Source of the DNA: Chelydra serpentina
Taxonomy: Eukaryota; Chordata; Testudines; Chelydridae
NCBI GenBank assembly: GCA_037349315.1
Contig: JBAIAC010000128.1
Span: 62,001-126,000, forward strand
Length of the DNA stretch: 64,000 bases
Reading direction: 5' to 3'
Each line of letters opens with the position of its first letter. Position 1 is the first letter of the stretch. Below are positions 35,280 through 45,788 of this stretch, in pieces. The notes beneath the pieces were generated by a model that saw only the letters and a list, made by a program, of their open reading frames with translations, searched no databases and was not told the DNA's origin. A program made the translations under genes and the position numbers.

Positions 35280-36130
35280 CAAAGAAAAACAAAATCACAG
35301 ACAGAAATGCCACTGGGAATATAAATAAAGGACAATGCAATCCCCATCCCAGTCTGGTATCCAGAGCTGGATTAGTTTTTGTGGGCCTGGCGCGAAACAT
35401 ATTTCTGGGCCCCCCCCTGTGGAATGAAGGGGCCAGGGGCAAGAGCACGGTGGGGCATGAACAGGGCGGGAAGGATTGGTCCCCAGCTGGAGCGAGGCAG
35501 GGGTCAGGGGCCAGATGAGCACAGTGGGACATGGGGGGAGGATTAGTCCCTGCTGACTGGAGCAAGGCAGGGGCCGGGTCAATAGCACATCGGGGCTGGA
35601 GCTAGGGTTGGTCCCTGGAGCAAGGGAGGGGCTGGGGGTAAACTGCAAGCGCAGAAGGGCTGGGAAGTGGTAAACAGGATTCCCCCTCCCCACCCCTGCC
35701 CACATAGAGCGGGTACCTACCTTCTCCCTGGTTCTAGCCCATTCTCTGCGTCTCTCTCTGCACTGAGCTGAGGGTGAGGGTGCACTGAGCACAGGGCTGG
35801 GGGTGCAGGGTCTGGGAGGGAGTTAGGGGGCAGGAGCAGGCTGGGGGTTGGGGTGCAGGGTCTGGCCAGGAGCCAGGGTGAGGGAGGGGGCTCAGGGTTG
35901 GGGCAGGGGGTTGGGGTGTGGAGCGCTTACCTGACAGCAGCTCCCATTTGGTGCAAGGGGGGCAGGTTGGGATGTGGGGTGTGTGTGCAGGAGCTCCTGT
36001 CTGGTGGGGTGGGGTGTGTGAGGGGGGTGCATGAGTCAGAACATGGGGTGTGGGGGGCTGGTTATGTGTGGGGGTGCAGGAGTCAGGACTGGGAGATGAG
36101 GAGTGTGAGGGGGGTGCAGGAGTCAGGGCA
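35280..36130 (-). repeat. GC-rich repeat with G-rich minisatellite
   Basis: 35.38-35.80 kb is GC-rich repeat-like sequence. 35.80-36.13 kb carries GGGGTTGGGGTGCAGG-type words, the complement style of the C-rich tails at 4.04-4.46 and 29.93-30.5 kb, so it is probably the same family inverted. The ORFs are compositional. Confidence 0.55.
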
Positions 36131-36361
36131 TGGGGCTGGGAATGTGATAGCTACCCACAATGCACTGCTCTTTGGGGCGCCGCAAGAGTTGCTAGAGTGG
36201 ATGCGCTCTGGTGACACAAGGAGCAGAGTGTTTAATTGAAACCCTTCAACTAAAGCAGCGTAACTCTGTAGTGTGGACACAGCCTGAGAGTGAGACAAGA
36301 CCCAGCTCCCCTTGACACCAAGGATGCTCAGGGACTGAAACTAAAGAACCACAAGTGCCTG

Positions 36362-36443
36362 CGTAGTTGACAGGATTGGAACCTGTGCAGGGAAACCCCA
36401 ATGGATTTCTAGCCCATCGCCTTCACCACTCGGCCACAACTAC
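36362..36443 (-). tRNA. tRNA-Ser (AGA)
   Basis: This 82-nt class II gene has perfect acceptor GTAGTTG/CAACTAC, loop CTAGAAA, and a long variable arm. The anticodon stem has a G-T wobble, and the T-loop reads TTCCAAT instead of TTCGAAT, which touches the B-box. Confidence 0.85.
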
Positions 36444-36902
36444 TTGTCTTGTGCTGGTTCTCACTACACTCTAGTTCTGTTCTCACTGAGTGATCGTTTC
36501 CTCAGACCAGCTTCCACAACACACTCACTGCCGTGCCATTGTGTAAGTGTGTCCATGGCTGAACAGCAAGAATTCCTGCTCATTTCCCTGCTGGCTGGAG
36601 AATGATGACAGTGTGTTTGTGGTTAATGATGTTGCTGTAGATGGTTTATTCCCTGCCTAGACAATTCAGACAGTCCCTTTCCCCATCCTATCCCCAGCAC
36701 ATCAGTGATGCCGATAGCAGGGGCAGGTTTTCTTTGGAGCACTGAGATTTTTGGGGGGAGTTGGTGGCTCCTTTCTTTCCTCACCCTGGAGTAAGCTCAG
36801 CTTTTTATTCCATCCGTGATGATTCATGGAATAACAACAGCAGCATGAAGAACAAGGAGATGGAATATCTCACTGCCGGGGGAAAGGTGGCCACGTCCCT
36901 TC

Positions 36903-37025
36903 TAGGGTGACCAGATGTCCCGATTTTATAGGGACAGTCCCGATTTTTGGGTCTTTTTGTTATATAGGCTCCTATTACCCCCCACCCCCGTCCTGATTTC
37001 TCACATTTGCTGTCTGGTCACCCTA
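36903..37025 (+). mobile_element. MITE, TA-flanked, 123 bp
   Basis: This is a complete copy with terminal repeats GGGTGACCAGAT / GTCTGGTCACCC inside TA borders. It lies in Ser cassette copy 2 and is absent from the sister cassettes, so it was inserted after the duplication or lost from the others. Confidence 0.85.
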
Positions 37026-37615
37026 CTCCCCTCTGTCTGACCATTGTCACTGCAGGAGAGAAGGTTTGTAAGGAATCGAATGCCCTGGCTCAGACAAGAG
37101 ACACAGGAAGATTTTGCTGTTCATGTATCCGTGCAAAGGAACTTGTGTCTCTGTGTGAAAACGAGGAGGGAATTGAAACACTCACATGGTGGTGCCGAAG
37201 GCAGCAGGGAACCCCATAGGATGAGAATAGGAGATGTTCTCACGCAGCATGTTTCTTACTTTGCCCATCTGTCAGTTTGATTATAATCGATGGAAATATG
37301 TTGCCATTGGTTTGTGTGTTTACACAGAGATTGACATTAACCAACTAATACGTCCTTCTTCCCAGCCTGCCTAGTCTGCGGTGGGTGAGTTTAGAGGGAC
37401 ACGTTCGCTCTCCCCAGTCCCCGTGCCAGGCCTGTGCTCTCCATGCTGCCCCCTTCCCACACTGCTGGGATCCTTCCCTGATCTCCCCCCAGACCTCTGC
37501 CCCCCACCCCCACTTCTGGGAGCCCCTCCCAGCACTGTCCATCTCCCCTGCTGGCAGGATCCTGCCACCTTCCTTTCATTTCCTGCCTCCCCCTGAGCAA
37601 AAGCTCAGCACTATT

Positions 37616-37686
37616 CCCACCCTGGGAATTGAGCGTAGGCCACTAGGGTGAAAACCAGGACTCCTGCCCACTAGACCACATGGGAC
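37616..37686 (-). pseudogene. tRNA-Glu (TTC), degenerate
   Basis: The Glu body (TCCCATG acceptor, GTCTAGTGGGCAGGA D-arm) has loop TTTTCAC, anticodon TTC. Two anticodon-stem pairs and several T-stem pairs are broken, and the T-loop starts CTC instead of TTC. It is likely a pseudogene. Confidence 0.6.
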
Positions 37687-37689
37687 TGG

Positions 37690-38220
37690 GATCGCTCTGG
37701 GGTCTAAGAGCCGCTCCTAAGAGCAGCAGCGCTGCCCAGCGGGGCCAGCACCCAGCGCTGGATTAACCCTTCCCGTGCTGAGCTTCTCTCTCTCCATTCC
37801 CAGCACCTGTGATCAGGAACCAGAGATCGGGGCTCCCAGGTTCTCCACAGCCCAGGACTGAGATTGGGACCCCCCCCCATTGTGCGAGGTGCTGTACAAA
37901 CCCTGGCCAACACCGGGACCCCCAGGGGGGTCCCCTCAATGTCCCAGAGCCTCTGCTGCCCAATTTCTCCTGACGCCCCCGGGATCCACCCCTCCCCCTC
38001 CTGTAAAACACCCACCTTTCCCCACAGCCCTTCTTTCCCTGCCCCCGCACTTTGCTGGCTCACCCTGGGCCCAGCTCCTCCCCCCTCCCCCAGGTGAAGC
38101 ACAGATGGAGGCAACATCGGCCCCTGGAGACAGCCCCAGTGAGCGCTGCAGCCCCCCCGGGGGGATTTGCAGACACAGGAAGGGAGCAGCTGGGAGCGGT
38201 GGGGGCTGGGAAGGAGGGAG
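37690..38220. other. GC-rich, no gene
   Basis: Overlapping ORFs on both strands extend in from the neighbouring minisatellite. No domain or credible exon is seen. Confidence 0.4.
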
Positions 38221-38224
38221 GAGC

Positions 38225-38870
38225 CGGGGCAGCCCCTGGGGGCGGGGCTCTGGCACAGCTCGGGGGCAGGGCAGCTCCAGGGGGCGGGGCTCTGGCACAG
38301 CCCAGGGGCGGGGCAGCTCCTGGGGGCAGGGCCCTGGCTCCATTGTGAGCCGGGGGCGGGGCAGCTCCTCAGGGCGGGGCTCTGGCACAGCCTGGGGGCG
38401 GGGCAGGTCCTGAGGGCGTGGCTCTGGCACAGCCCGGGGGCCAGGCAGGTCCTGGGGGCGGGGCTCTGGCCCCATTGTGAGCCGGGGGCGGGGCAGCTCC
38501 TGGGGGCGGGGCTCTGGCATAGCCCAGGGGCGGGGCAGCTCCTGGGGGCGGGGCTCTGGCACAACCCGGGGGCGGGGCAGCTCCTGGGGTCGGGGCTCTG
38601 GCTCCATTGTGAGCCGGGGGCGGGGCAGCTCCTGGGGGCGGGGCTCTGGAACAGCCCGGGGGCGGGGCAGCTCCTGGGGGCGGGGCTCTGGCTCCATTGT
38701 GAGCAGGGGGTGGGGCAGCTCTTGGGGGCGGGGCTCTGGCTCCATTGTGAGAGAGGGGGCGGGGCATCACCTGGGGGGCGGGGCTCTGGCAAAGCCCAGG
38801 GGCAGGGCAGCTCCTGGGGGCGGGGCTCTGGTTCCATTGGGAGCCGGGGGCGGGGCTTAGCAGCGGCTCC
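38225..38870 (+). repeat. GC-box minisatellite, 42-46 bp unit
   Basis: About 14-15 tandem units each hold one or two Sp1-type GGGGCGGGGC boxes joined by CAGCTCCTGG and CTCTGGCACAGCC or CTCTGGCTCCATTGTGAG. The unit of 42 bp is a multiple of three, which produces the long Pro/Arg- and Gly/Ser-rich open frames on both strands; they are not genes. Confidence 0.9.
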
Positions 38871-39069
38871 CTGGGGGAGTCCCGTGTTTGCTGGCAGCGC
38901 TGGTGGCAGTTGTCCAGGGGGGACAGAGCCTGGGGCCGGGGGGTTCCCCTGGGTGGGGCCGGGGCCGGCGGGGGGACGAGCCGGAGCTGCGGGCGGGGGA
39001 AGGTCAGTGGGACACGTGGGGGGTGGAGCATCCCCTGGGAGCCAGGAAAGTCCGGGGGGGAGAAGAAAG

Positions 39070-39265
39070 TGTCAGTGTGTGTATGTGTGTCAGTGTGTGT
39101 GTGTTACTGAGTGTGTGTGTTACTGTGTGTGTGTGTCAGTGTGTGTGTGTGTGTGTGTGTGTTACTGTGTGTGTGTGTTACTGTGTGTGTGTGTTACTGT
39201 GTGTGTGTGTGTCAGTGTGTGTGTGTTACTGTGTGTGTGTGTTACTGTGTGTGTGTCTGTGTGTG
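39070..39265 (+). repeat. TG-rich microsatellite
   Basis: Runs of (GT)n are separated every 10-20 bases by TTACT or CAGT interruptions. The Cys/Val-rich ORF across it is an artefact. Confidence 0.95.
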
Positions 39266-39279
39266 GCACTGTTTTCATC

Positions 39280-39950
39280 CTTGTGCCACGTCCCTCTCAC
39301 ACACTGATCACAATTCTCTCTCCGCTTCTTCCCCTTTGCTCTCCCCTCACCACGTGTGGCTACAGAAATCGTACAATGACGGACTCTCCCGTCTCTTCTT
39401 TTGCCCCATTTTCTCCATCAGTCTCCAACGGCCATTTAAATTCTCCCCAGATTTGGGATGTTTTCCCCGCCCCAGCTTATCTGCAGCCCTTTGTCCTTGT
39501 TCGGGAGGGAAATTGCTGCCCCGAGTCACTCCCCGAAGGGGGTCGGGGTTGGGGGGGCTGTTTGGGGAGCCCCTAGACGTGGCTGCCTCAGGGGTGGCGA
39601 TGTGGCGGCTGTTCTCTGCCAGCAACAGGGCTTGGCCGGGGCCCAGGAGGGAACAGGGGGAGCCGGTGTCCCCTATGGAGCCTGCCCAGCCCCTTTGCTT
39701 CTGCTCCTTTCTAGCGTTTCCTTCACAGACTGTATTACTGGGGAGGCTGGAAAATGTCTCTCGGCTGAGCCCCGGCAGGAGGGGCCAGGTCCCCACTGGA
39801 GTAAAGAGATGACGCGTTTCCCCAGCATGGCAGAATGTCGGGTGTGTGTCTGCAGGGAAAGGGCCTGGGGGGATCGTGACGTGAAATTAACTAAACCCTG
39901 TTCTGCAACCCCCACAACTTTCTGCTCTCGCCCCGCCCCCAACGAACAAG
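39280..39950 (+). repeat. Third partial copy of KRAB-ZNF 5' region
   Basis: 39.72-39.92 kb matches 17.93-18.10 kb and, inverted, 11.92-12.02 kb. The upstream part resembles 17.4-17.7 kb less clearly. No MAAEEP exon follows; the 57-bp array starts where it would lie. Confidence 0.6.
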
Positions 39951-41160
39951 CGACAGTGACACCGGGTGGCCACGTGGGGTAACGCACACAGCATCTCTCT
40001 CAGAGAGCAACAGTGACACCGGGTGGCCAGGTGGGGTAACGCACACAGCGTCTCTCTCAGAGAGCAACAGTGACACCGGGTGGCCAGGTGGGGTAACGCA
40101 CACAGCGTCTCTCTCAGAGATCAACAGTGACCCCGGGTGGCCACGTGGGGTAATGCACACAGCGTCTCTCTCAGAGAGCAACAGTGACACCGGGTGGCCA
40201 CGTGGGGTAATGCACACAGCGTCTCTCTCAGAGAGCAACAGCGACACTGGGTGGCCACGTGGGGTAATGCACACAGCGTCTCTCTCAGAGAGCAACAGTG
40301 ACACCGGGTGCCACGTGGGGTAATGCACACAGCGTCTCTCTCAGAGAGCAACAGTGACACCAGGTGGCCACATGGGGTAATGCTCACAGCATCTCTCTCA
40401 GAGAGCAACAGTGACACTGGGTGGCCACGTGGGGTAACGCACACAGCGTCTCTCTCAGAGAGCAACAGTGACACTGGGTGGCCACGTCGGGTAATACACA
40501 CAGCGTCTCTCTCAGAGAGCAACAGTGGCACCGGGTGGCCACGTGGGATAATGCACACAGCGTCTCTCTCAGAGAGTGACAGTGACACCGCGTGGCCACG
40601 TGGGGTAATGCACACAGCGTCTGTCTCAGAGAGCAACAGTGGCACCGGGTGGCCACGTGGGGTAATGCACACAGCGTCTCTCTCAGAGAATGACAGTGAC
40701 ACCGGGTGGCCACGTGGGGTAACGCACACAGCATCTCTCTCAGAGAATGACAGTGACACCGGGTGGCTATGTGGGGTAATGCACACAGCGTCTCTCTCAG
40801 AGAGTGACAGTGACACCGGGTGGCCACGTGGGGTAATGCACACAGCGTCTCTCTCAGAGACCAACAGTGGCACCGGGTGGCCACGTGGGGTAATGCACAC
40901 AGCGTCTCTCTCAGAGAGCGACAGTGACACCGGGTGGCCACGTGGGGTAATGCACACAGCGTCTCTCTCAGAGAGCAACAGTGACACCGGGTGGCCACGT
41001 GGGGTAATGCACACAGCGTCTCTCTCAGAGAATGACAGTGACACCGGGTGGCCACGTGGGGTAATGCACACAGCGTCTCTCTCAGAGAGCGACAGTGACA
41101 CTGGGTGGCCACGTGGGGTAATGCACACAGCATCTCTCAGAGAGCGACAGTGACACCGGG
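39951..41160 (+). repeat. 57-bp E-box minisatellite, array 1
   Basis: About 21 tandem copies of a 57-bp unit. Each reads through GGCCACGTGGGGTAATGC, ACACAGCGTC, the palindrome CTCTCTCAGAGAG, and CAACAGTGACACCGGGT. Most units keep the CACGTG E-box. Because 57 is a multiple of 3, every frame lacking a stop in the unit stays open for hundreds of codons on both strands; these frames are not genes. A flank shared with 7.79-8.0 kb follows at 41163-41345. Confidence 0.95.
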
Positions 41161-41438
41161 TGCCCCACCTCTCACTCTGGATGGCGAAGCTGGAGAAAGT
41201 GGTGGCAGCTCTTCGATGGGTCGGCTGGTAGAACAAAGAACTGGAGCCGGCTCCCAGGAAGTCATCCTTACGTCGCCCTTGTGACTCCAGCTTGAAGGAG
41301 AGCTTCTTTTCCTTCCCCTCGCTGAGAAAGAGCAAGAGAAGACAGAAAGCCCAGATGGGCCAACTGGGTGCACAAGCCCACGCTGGCTTTTCCTACAGCA
41401 GAGCCTGAAATGACCTGGACAGAGAAAGTCATAAAGGT

Positions 41439-41511
41439 GCTGACGTAGCTCAGTCAGGTGACCGTTAGACTGAAGATCTAGCGGTCCCAGGTCCAACCCC
41501 AGGGATTGGCA
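41439..41511 (+). tRNA. tRNA-Phe (GAA), degenerate
   Basis: The Phe signature TTAGACTGAAGATCTA gives loop CTGAAGA, anticodon GAA. The D-arm has changed (GTCAGGTGACC). The T-stem has one A/A mismatch and the acceptor has two. It is probably weakly functional or dead. It pairs with the locus at 43079 as a direct repeat. Confidence 0.65.
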
Positions 41512-41639
41512 TGTTCTGTCTCTGCAGGGGCTGGGCTGTTTTCTCAAAGCGCAGTGGTACCTCCATGTTCGCCATGCGGGGAACAGGGGATTTAGAGGGC
41601 CATGAGCCCCACCACTTTTTACCAGCCATAAGGACGAAG

Positions 41640-42960
41640 GATGGATGGGGGGATAAGGCAGAGTCTTGGGGGGAAGAGGCGTTCTGTGGGTGTGGCCCCA
41701 GGGGGAGGGGAAGGGCAGGGTCTCAGGGAGACGGGGGGTGTATGGTTGGGGTCTCAGGGAGAAGGGGAGGTGTGAGTGCAGGTACTTGGGGGAAAGGGGT
41801 GTCATGGGGGCAGCACAGTTCGGATGCCGGTGGCCCCCCCCACTGTAAGGAGCTTCCGCCCCCCAGCTCCGTGGTCGCCGTGCGGGAAAGCAGCATCCCC
41901 CGGCAGTGATTTGCTCCTTGCTGCCGGAGCAGAGCAGCAGGCTCAGCCGTCAGAACTTCCCGGAGCGATGAGAGGGGAGGGGCCCAGCCTCTGGAGCAGG
42001 ATCGCAGGGCAGGGAGTTCCCGGCGGGCATTGTGGGATACTGGTGGAGGCCAGTTCTGGTGATATAATGACCAGCAGCGTCTACACTGACACTTTGTCAC
42101 TCTCAGTTTGCTGCAAAAAGCTCCAGGCCTCTCGTCGAGGTGGGTTTATTTTCTCGCCAACAGAGGGCAGTTTTATCGCCAAACGTGGCGTTGCCGTGTG
42201 TGCACCAGCCAAAAGCTGGCGATGGAGGGAGAGTCATGTGTTTTTCACACGCCTGAGCAATATAATGATGCTGAAATAACTTTGTAGTGCAGACCTGGCC
42301 AAGGATTCACACACACACAGCTTGCCAGGAAAATTTCACCTGCTCCTCTGCTTTGCACAATCCAAACACAAGCAAAGGCCCAGGTGGGGGCTGGCAGGGA
42401 GTCAGGTGTGAGAAAACACCATCCATTGGTAACAGGCAGGCACCATGGCATAGCTGGTTAAAGCACCAGCTTTGTAATCACGAGATCCTCGGTTCATCTC
42501 CTAGTGGTGCCTTCTTGAGTGGCTTTTGGGGCAGCTGGTATTGGCTATTTTTTAGAAAACAAAATATGGAGCTAGACGGACCTTTGGTCTAGCCCAGTGT
42601 GGCTGTTTTTATGGTTTAAATTACACTCCCAGGCACTGATAACAGAGTTACTGAAAGTTTGGGAGTTAAGAGCCGACAGGTCCGTGTTCGAGTCCCCTCC
42701 AAGACGACCCCTCCCTCTGGGACAGGGGCAGGTCTGACTCTCACACCAAATGGCTCCTTGTGGCTGCCAGAATCGGTATGCGGCTCATTTAGTTTACGCC
42801 GAGGGTGGAGTCCTGCTTTGTGCACCGTGTCTGAGACTGAAAATCCTAAACCACCCTTTGAAATAACGAATGCAGCAGGACGTGTTATGGTCCCTGCCCC
42901 AAAGCAGACAGACCAATGGAGAGCTGAGTCCAGGGTAACACATCACAGGGCTGAGTAAGG
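41640..42960 (+). repeat. Thr tRNA cassette, copy 2
   Basis: This is in direct orientation to 27.06-28.16 kb and inverted to 51.24-52.70 kb. The upstream GC-rich flank, the tRNA-Thr at 42439 and the downstream CR1-type tail are all present. An extra segment at 42.2-42.43 kb is shared only with 51.74-51.95 kb, so copies 2 and 3 are closer to each other. Confidence 0.8.
42439..42511 (+). tRNA. tRNA-Thr (TGT), degenerate
   Basis: The acceptor GGCACCA/TGGTGCC is perfect and the loop TTTGTAA gives TGT. The anticodon stem CCAGC/TCACG has several mismatches, and the T-stem and T-loop (TTCATCT) are altered. It is likely inactive. Confidence 0.7.
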
Positions 42961-43078
42961 CCGGCAAAGATTCATCTTCCCCTCATGGGCCTCTCGCAAT
43001 GACGTCCTTCTTGTGTGCCAGGACTGACAAAAACATCCCAGACACAGAAGCAGCAGGTCCAAATAGTCACTTGTAGAT

Positions 43079-43150
43079 GCTGAAGTAGCTCAGTAAGGAG
43101 AGCATTAGACTGATGATCTAGAGGACCCTAGTTCACCCCCAGGTTTTAGC
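43079..43150 (+). tRNA. tRNA with Phe body and GAT anticodon
   Basis: The body matches Phe (GCTGAAG acceptor, TAGCTCAGTAAGGAGAGC D-arm, TTAGA/TCTAG anticodon stem). The loop reads CTGATGA, so the triplet is GAT, an Ile reader, by one A-to-T change from GAA. All seven acceptor pairs form with wobbles; the T-stem has one A/C mismatch. Confidence 0.7.
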
Positions 43151-43294
43151 CTGCTCTTTGGGGTCAGGGCTGGGCTGTTTTCTGGAAGGGCAGCAGTGGG
43201 TTTACCTGCCATGAGTCCCTTATTTCACACCCCACAGCAAGGAAAAGCAGCGTGTGCTTGTGTACACAGTTGGCCCATGTGAGCTTTCTTTCTT

Positions 43295-43470
43295 CTCTTG
43301 CTCCTTCTCAGCAAGGGGAAGGAAAAGAAGCTCCCCTTCAAGCTGAAGTCACAAGGGCGATGTAAGGATGATTTCCTGAGCGCTGGCTCCAGACCTTCGC
43401 TCTACCAGCCGACCCATCGAAGACCTGCCACCACTTTCTCCAGCTTCTCCACCCGGTATGAGAGGTGAGC
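43295..43470 (-). repeat. Inverted array flank
   Basis: This is the inverted match of 41163-41345 and 7790-8000. It places the second 57-bp array in mirror orientation to the first. The tRNA-Phe beyond it is not inverted, so the mirror symmetry ends at about 43.19 kb. Confidence 0.8.
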
Positions 43471-45320
43471 TCTCTGACAGAGATGCTGTGTGCATTGCCC
43501 GACGTGGCCACCCAGTGTCACTGTCGCTCTCTGAGAGAGATGCTGTGTGCATTACCCCACGTGGCCACCCAGTGTCACTGTTGCTCTCTGAGAGAGACGC
43601 TGTGTGCATTACCCCACGTGGCCACCCAGTGTCACTGTTGCTCTCTGAGAGAGACGCTGTGTGCATTACCCCACGTGGCCACCCGGTGTCACTGTTGCTC
43701 TCTGACAGAGACGCTGTGTGCATTACCCCACGTGGCCACCCAGTGTCACTGTTGCTCTCTGAGAAAGACGCTGTGTGCATTACCCCACGTGGCCACCCGG
43801 TGTCACTGTTGCTCTCTGAGAGAGATGCTGTGTGCATTACCCCATGTGGTCACCCACTGTCACTGTCGCTCTCTGAGAGAGACGCTGTGTGCATTACCCC
43901 ACGTGGCCACCGGGTGTCACTGTTGCTCTCTGAGAGAGATGCTGTGAGCATTACCACACGTGGCCACCCAGTGTCACTGTTGATCTCTGAGAGGGATGCT
44001 GTGTGCATTACCCCACGTCGCCACCCGGTGTAACTGTCGCTCCCTGAGAGAGACGCTGTGTGCATTACCCCGCGTGGCCACCCAGTGTCACTGTTGATCT
44101 CTGAGAGAGACGCTGTGTGCATTACCCTACGTGGCCACTCAGTGTCATTGTCGCTCTCTGAGAGAGATGCTGTGTGCATTGCCCCACGTGGCCACCCGGT
44201 GTCACTGTCGCTCTCTGAGACAGATGCTGTGTGCATTACCGCACGTGGCCACCCGGTGTCACTGTTGCTCTCTGAGAGAGATGCTGTGTGCATTACCCTA
44301 CGTGGCCACTCAGTGTCATTGTCGCTCTCTGAGAGAGATGCTGTGTGCATTGCCCCACGTGGCCACCCGGTGTCACTGTCGCTCTCTGAGACAGATGCTG
44401 TGTGCATTACCGCACGTGGCCACCCGGTGTCACTGTTGCTCTCTGAGAGAGAAGCTGTGTGCATTACCCCATGTGGCCACCCGGTGTCACTGTTGCTCTC
44501 TGAGAGAGATGCTGTGTGCATTACCCCACGTGGCACCCGGTGTCACTGTTGCTCTCTGAGAGAGATGCTGTGTGCTTTACCCCACGTGGCCACCCAGTGT
44601 CATTGTTGCTCTCTGAGACGCTGTGTGCATTACGCCACGTGGCCACCCAGTCTCACTTTCACTGTCTGAGAGAGACGCTGTGTGCATTACCCTGTGTGGC
44701 CTCCTAGTGTCGCTCTTGCTCTCTGAGAGATATGCTGTGTGCATTACCCCACGTGGCCACCCAGTGTCACTGTCGCTCTCTTAGAGAGACTCTGTGTGCA
44801 TTACCCCGTGTGGCCACCCAGTGTTGCTCTTGCTCTCTGAGAGAGATGCTGTGTGCATTACTCCACGTGGCCATCCAGTGTCACTGTCGCTCTCTTAGAG
44901 AGACTCTGTGTGCATTATCCCGTGTGGCCACCCAGTGTTGCTCTTGCTCTCTGAGAGAGACGCTGTGTGCATTACACCACGTGGCCACCCGATGTCACTG
45001 TTGCTCTCTGAGAGAGACGCTGTGTGCATTACCCCACGTGGCCACCCAGTGTCACTGTTGATCTCTGAGAGGGATGCTGTGTGCGTTACCCCACGTGGCC
45101 ACCCGGTTTCACTGTTGCTCTCTGATAGATGGTGTGTGCATTACCCCACGTGGCCACCAATTGTCACTGTTGCTCTCTCAGAGAGGTGCTGTGTGCATTA
45201 CCCCACGTGGCCACCCGGTGTCACTGTTGCTCTCTGAGAGAGGTGCTGTGTGCATTACCCCACGTGGCCACCCGGTGTCACTCTTGCTCTCTGAGAGAGA
45301 TGCTGTGTGCATTGCCCCAC
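43471..45320 (-). repeat. 57-bp E-box minisatellite, array 2 (inverted)
   Basis: About 32 copies of the same 57-bp unit on the opposite strand, with CCCCACGTGGCCACCC and GCTCTCTGAGAGAGA. Units near 44.64-44.95 kb drift (CGTGTGGCC, loss of the E-box). A higher-order pattern of two alternating variants is visible at 44.1-44.45 kb, where a block of about 170 bp is repeated. Confidence 0.95.
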
Positions 45321-45418
45321 AGGTGACTTCTCTCATACAAATGCTAAGCAGTTGGTGGTGTCATGTTACAGGTGAGGTGGAATTGAGGCTGTTTCTTCAG
45401 GTGGAAGACAATAATTGT

Positions 45419-45525
45419 GTCAGGAGTGGGATGTGAACACACACCTCTATATGGAGCCTAGAACAACCTATGATGAAAAGACAAAGCCTTGAGTCTGATG
45501 CCCTAGATCACTCGACCACACTGAC
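45419..45525 (-). tRNA. tRNA-Leu (CAA) with intron
   Basis: The class II Leu body starts GTCAGTG, with D-arm GTCGAGTGATCTAGGGC and anticodon arm CAGACTCAAG. An intron of about 24 nt follows the base after the anticodon, and exon 2 resumes at TTCTAGG. The long variable arm and T-arm GTGTG/CCCAC follow, ending CCTGAC. Vertebrate tRNA-Leu(CAA) genes characteristically carry an intron here. One acceptor and one T-stem mismatch are present. Confidence 0.78.
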
Positions 45526-45589
45526 ACTGTTAGTCAAGCGATTTATCAATCGTAGTTTTCTTTAACATGGTCAAACAATCAGGTTCCCT

Positions 45590-45788
45590 CCTAGGCCAGG
45601 CTGCAGCCCGGATTCAGGGCTCAGAGGAAATGGAGCTCGCACCCCTACCTACAGGATCCCGGCATGACCAGCCTTTTGGATCAAACGTCCCCTCTGGCGC
45701 TCAAGTCACAAGAACGAGCAGGCAAAAGACAGGCTCCCACGTCATTGGAGAGAGCAAGACGAAGCCTTGGAACACCCAGTTGTGTTAA
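45590..45788 (-). repeat. Lys-Gln cassette, left part of split copy
   Basis: This matches 34.42-34.61 kb up to the sequence AACACCCAGTTGTGTTAA. There the cassette is interrupted by the MITE at 45789; it resumes at 50366. Confidence 0.85.

Larger units (their letters stand above)
36130..37170 (-). repeat. Ser tRNA cassette, copy 2
   Basis: This matches 52.98-53.48 plus 53.87-54.34 kb in the same orientation, and 25.70-26.64 kb inverted. It includes the TA-flanked MITE at 36903, which the other two copies lack. Confidence 0.8.

Noticed and set aside
37704..39576. ORFs of 377 and 469 codons over the GC-box minisatellite and TG repeat
   Set aside because: They are driven by the 42-bp unit and by GC- and TG-rich composition; overlapping frames on both strands are equally open.
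40121..41335. A 404-codon minus-strand ORF and several others of 190-280 codons across the two 57-bp arrays
   Set aside because: The unit length is a multiple of three, so stop-free frames extend automatically in up to three frames on both strands. The translations are the same 19-residue period in each frame with no domain.
39951..45320. CRISPR-like array
   Set aside because: The units are directly adjacent with no unique spacers, and this is a vertebrate genome.
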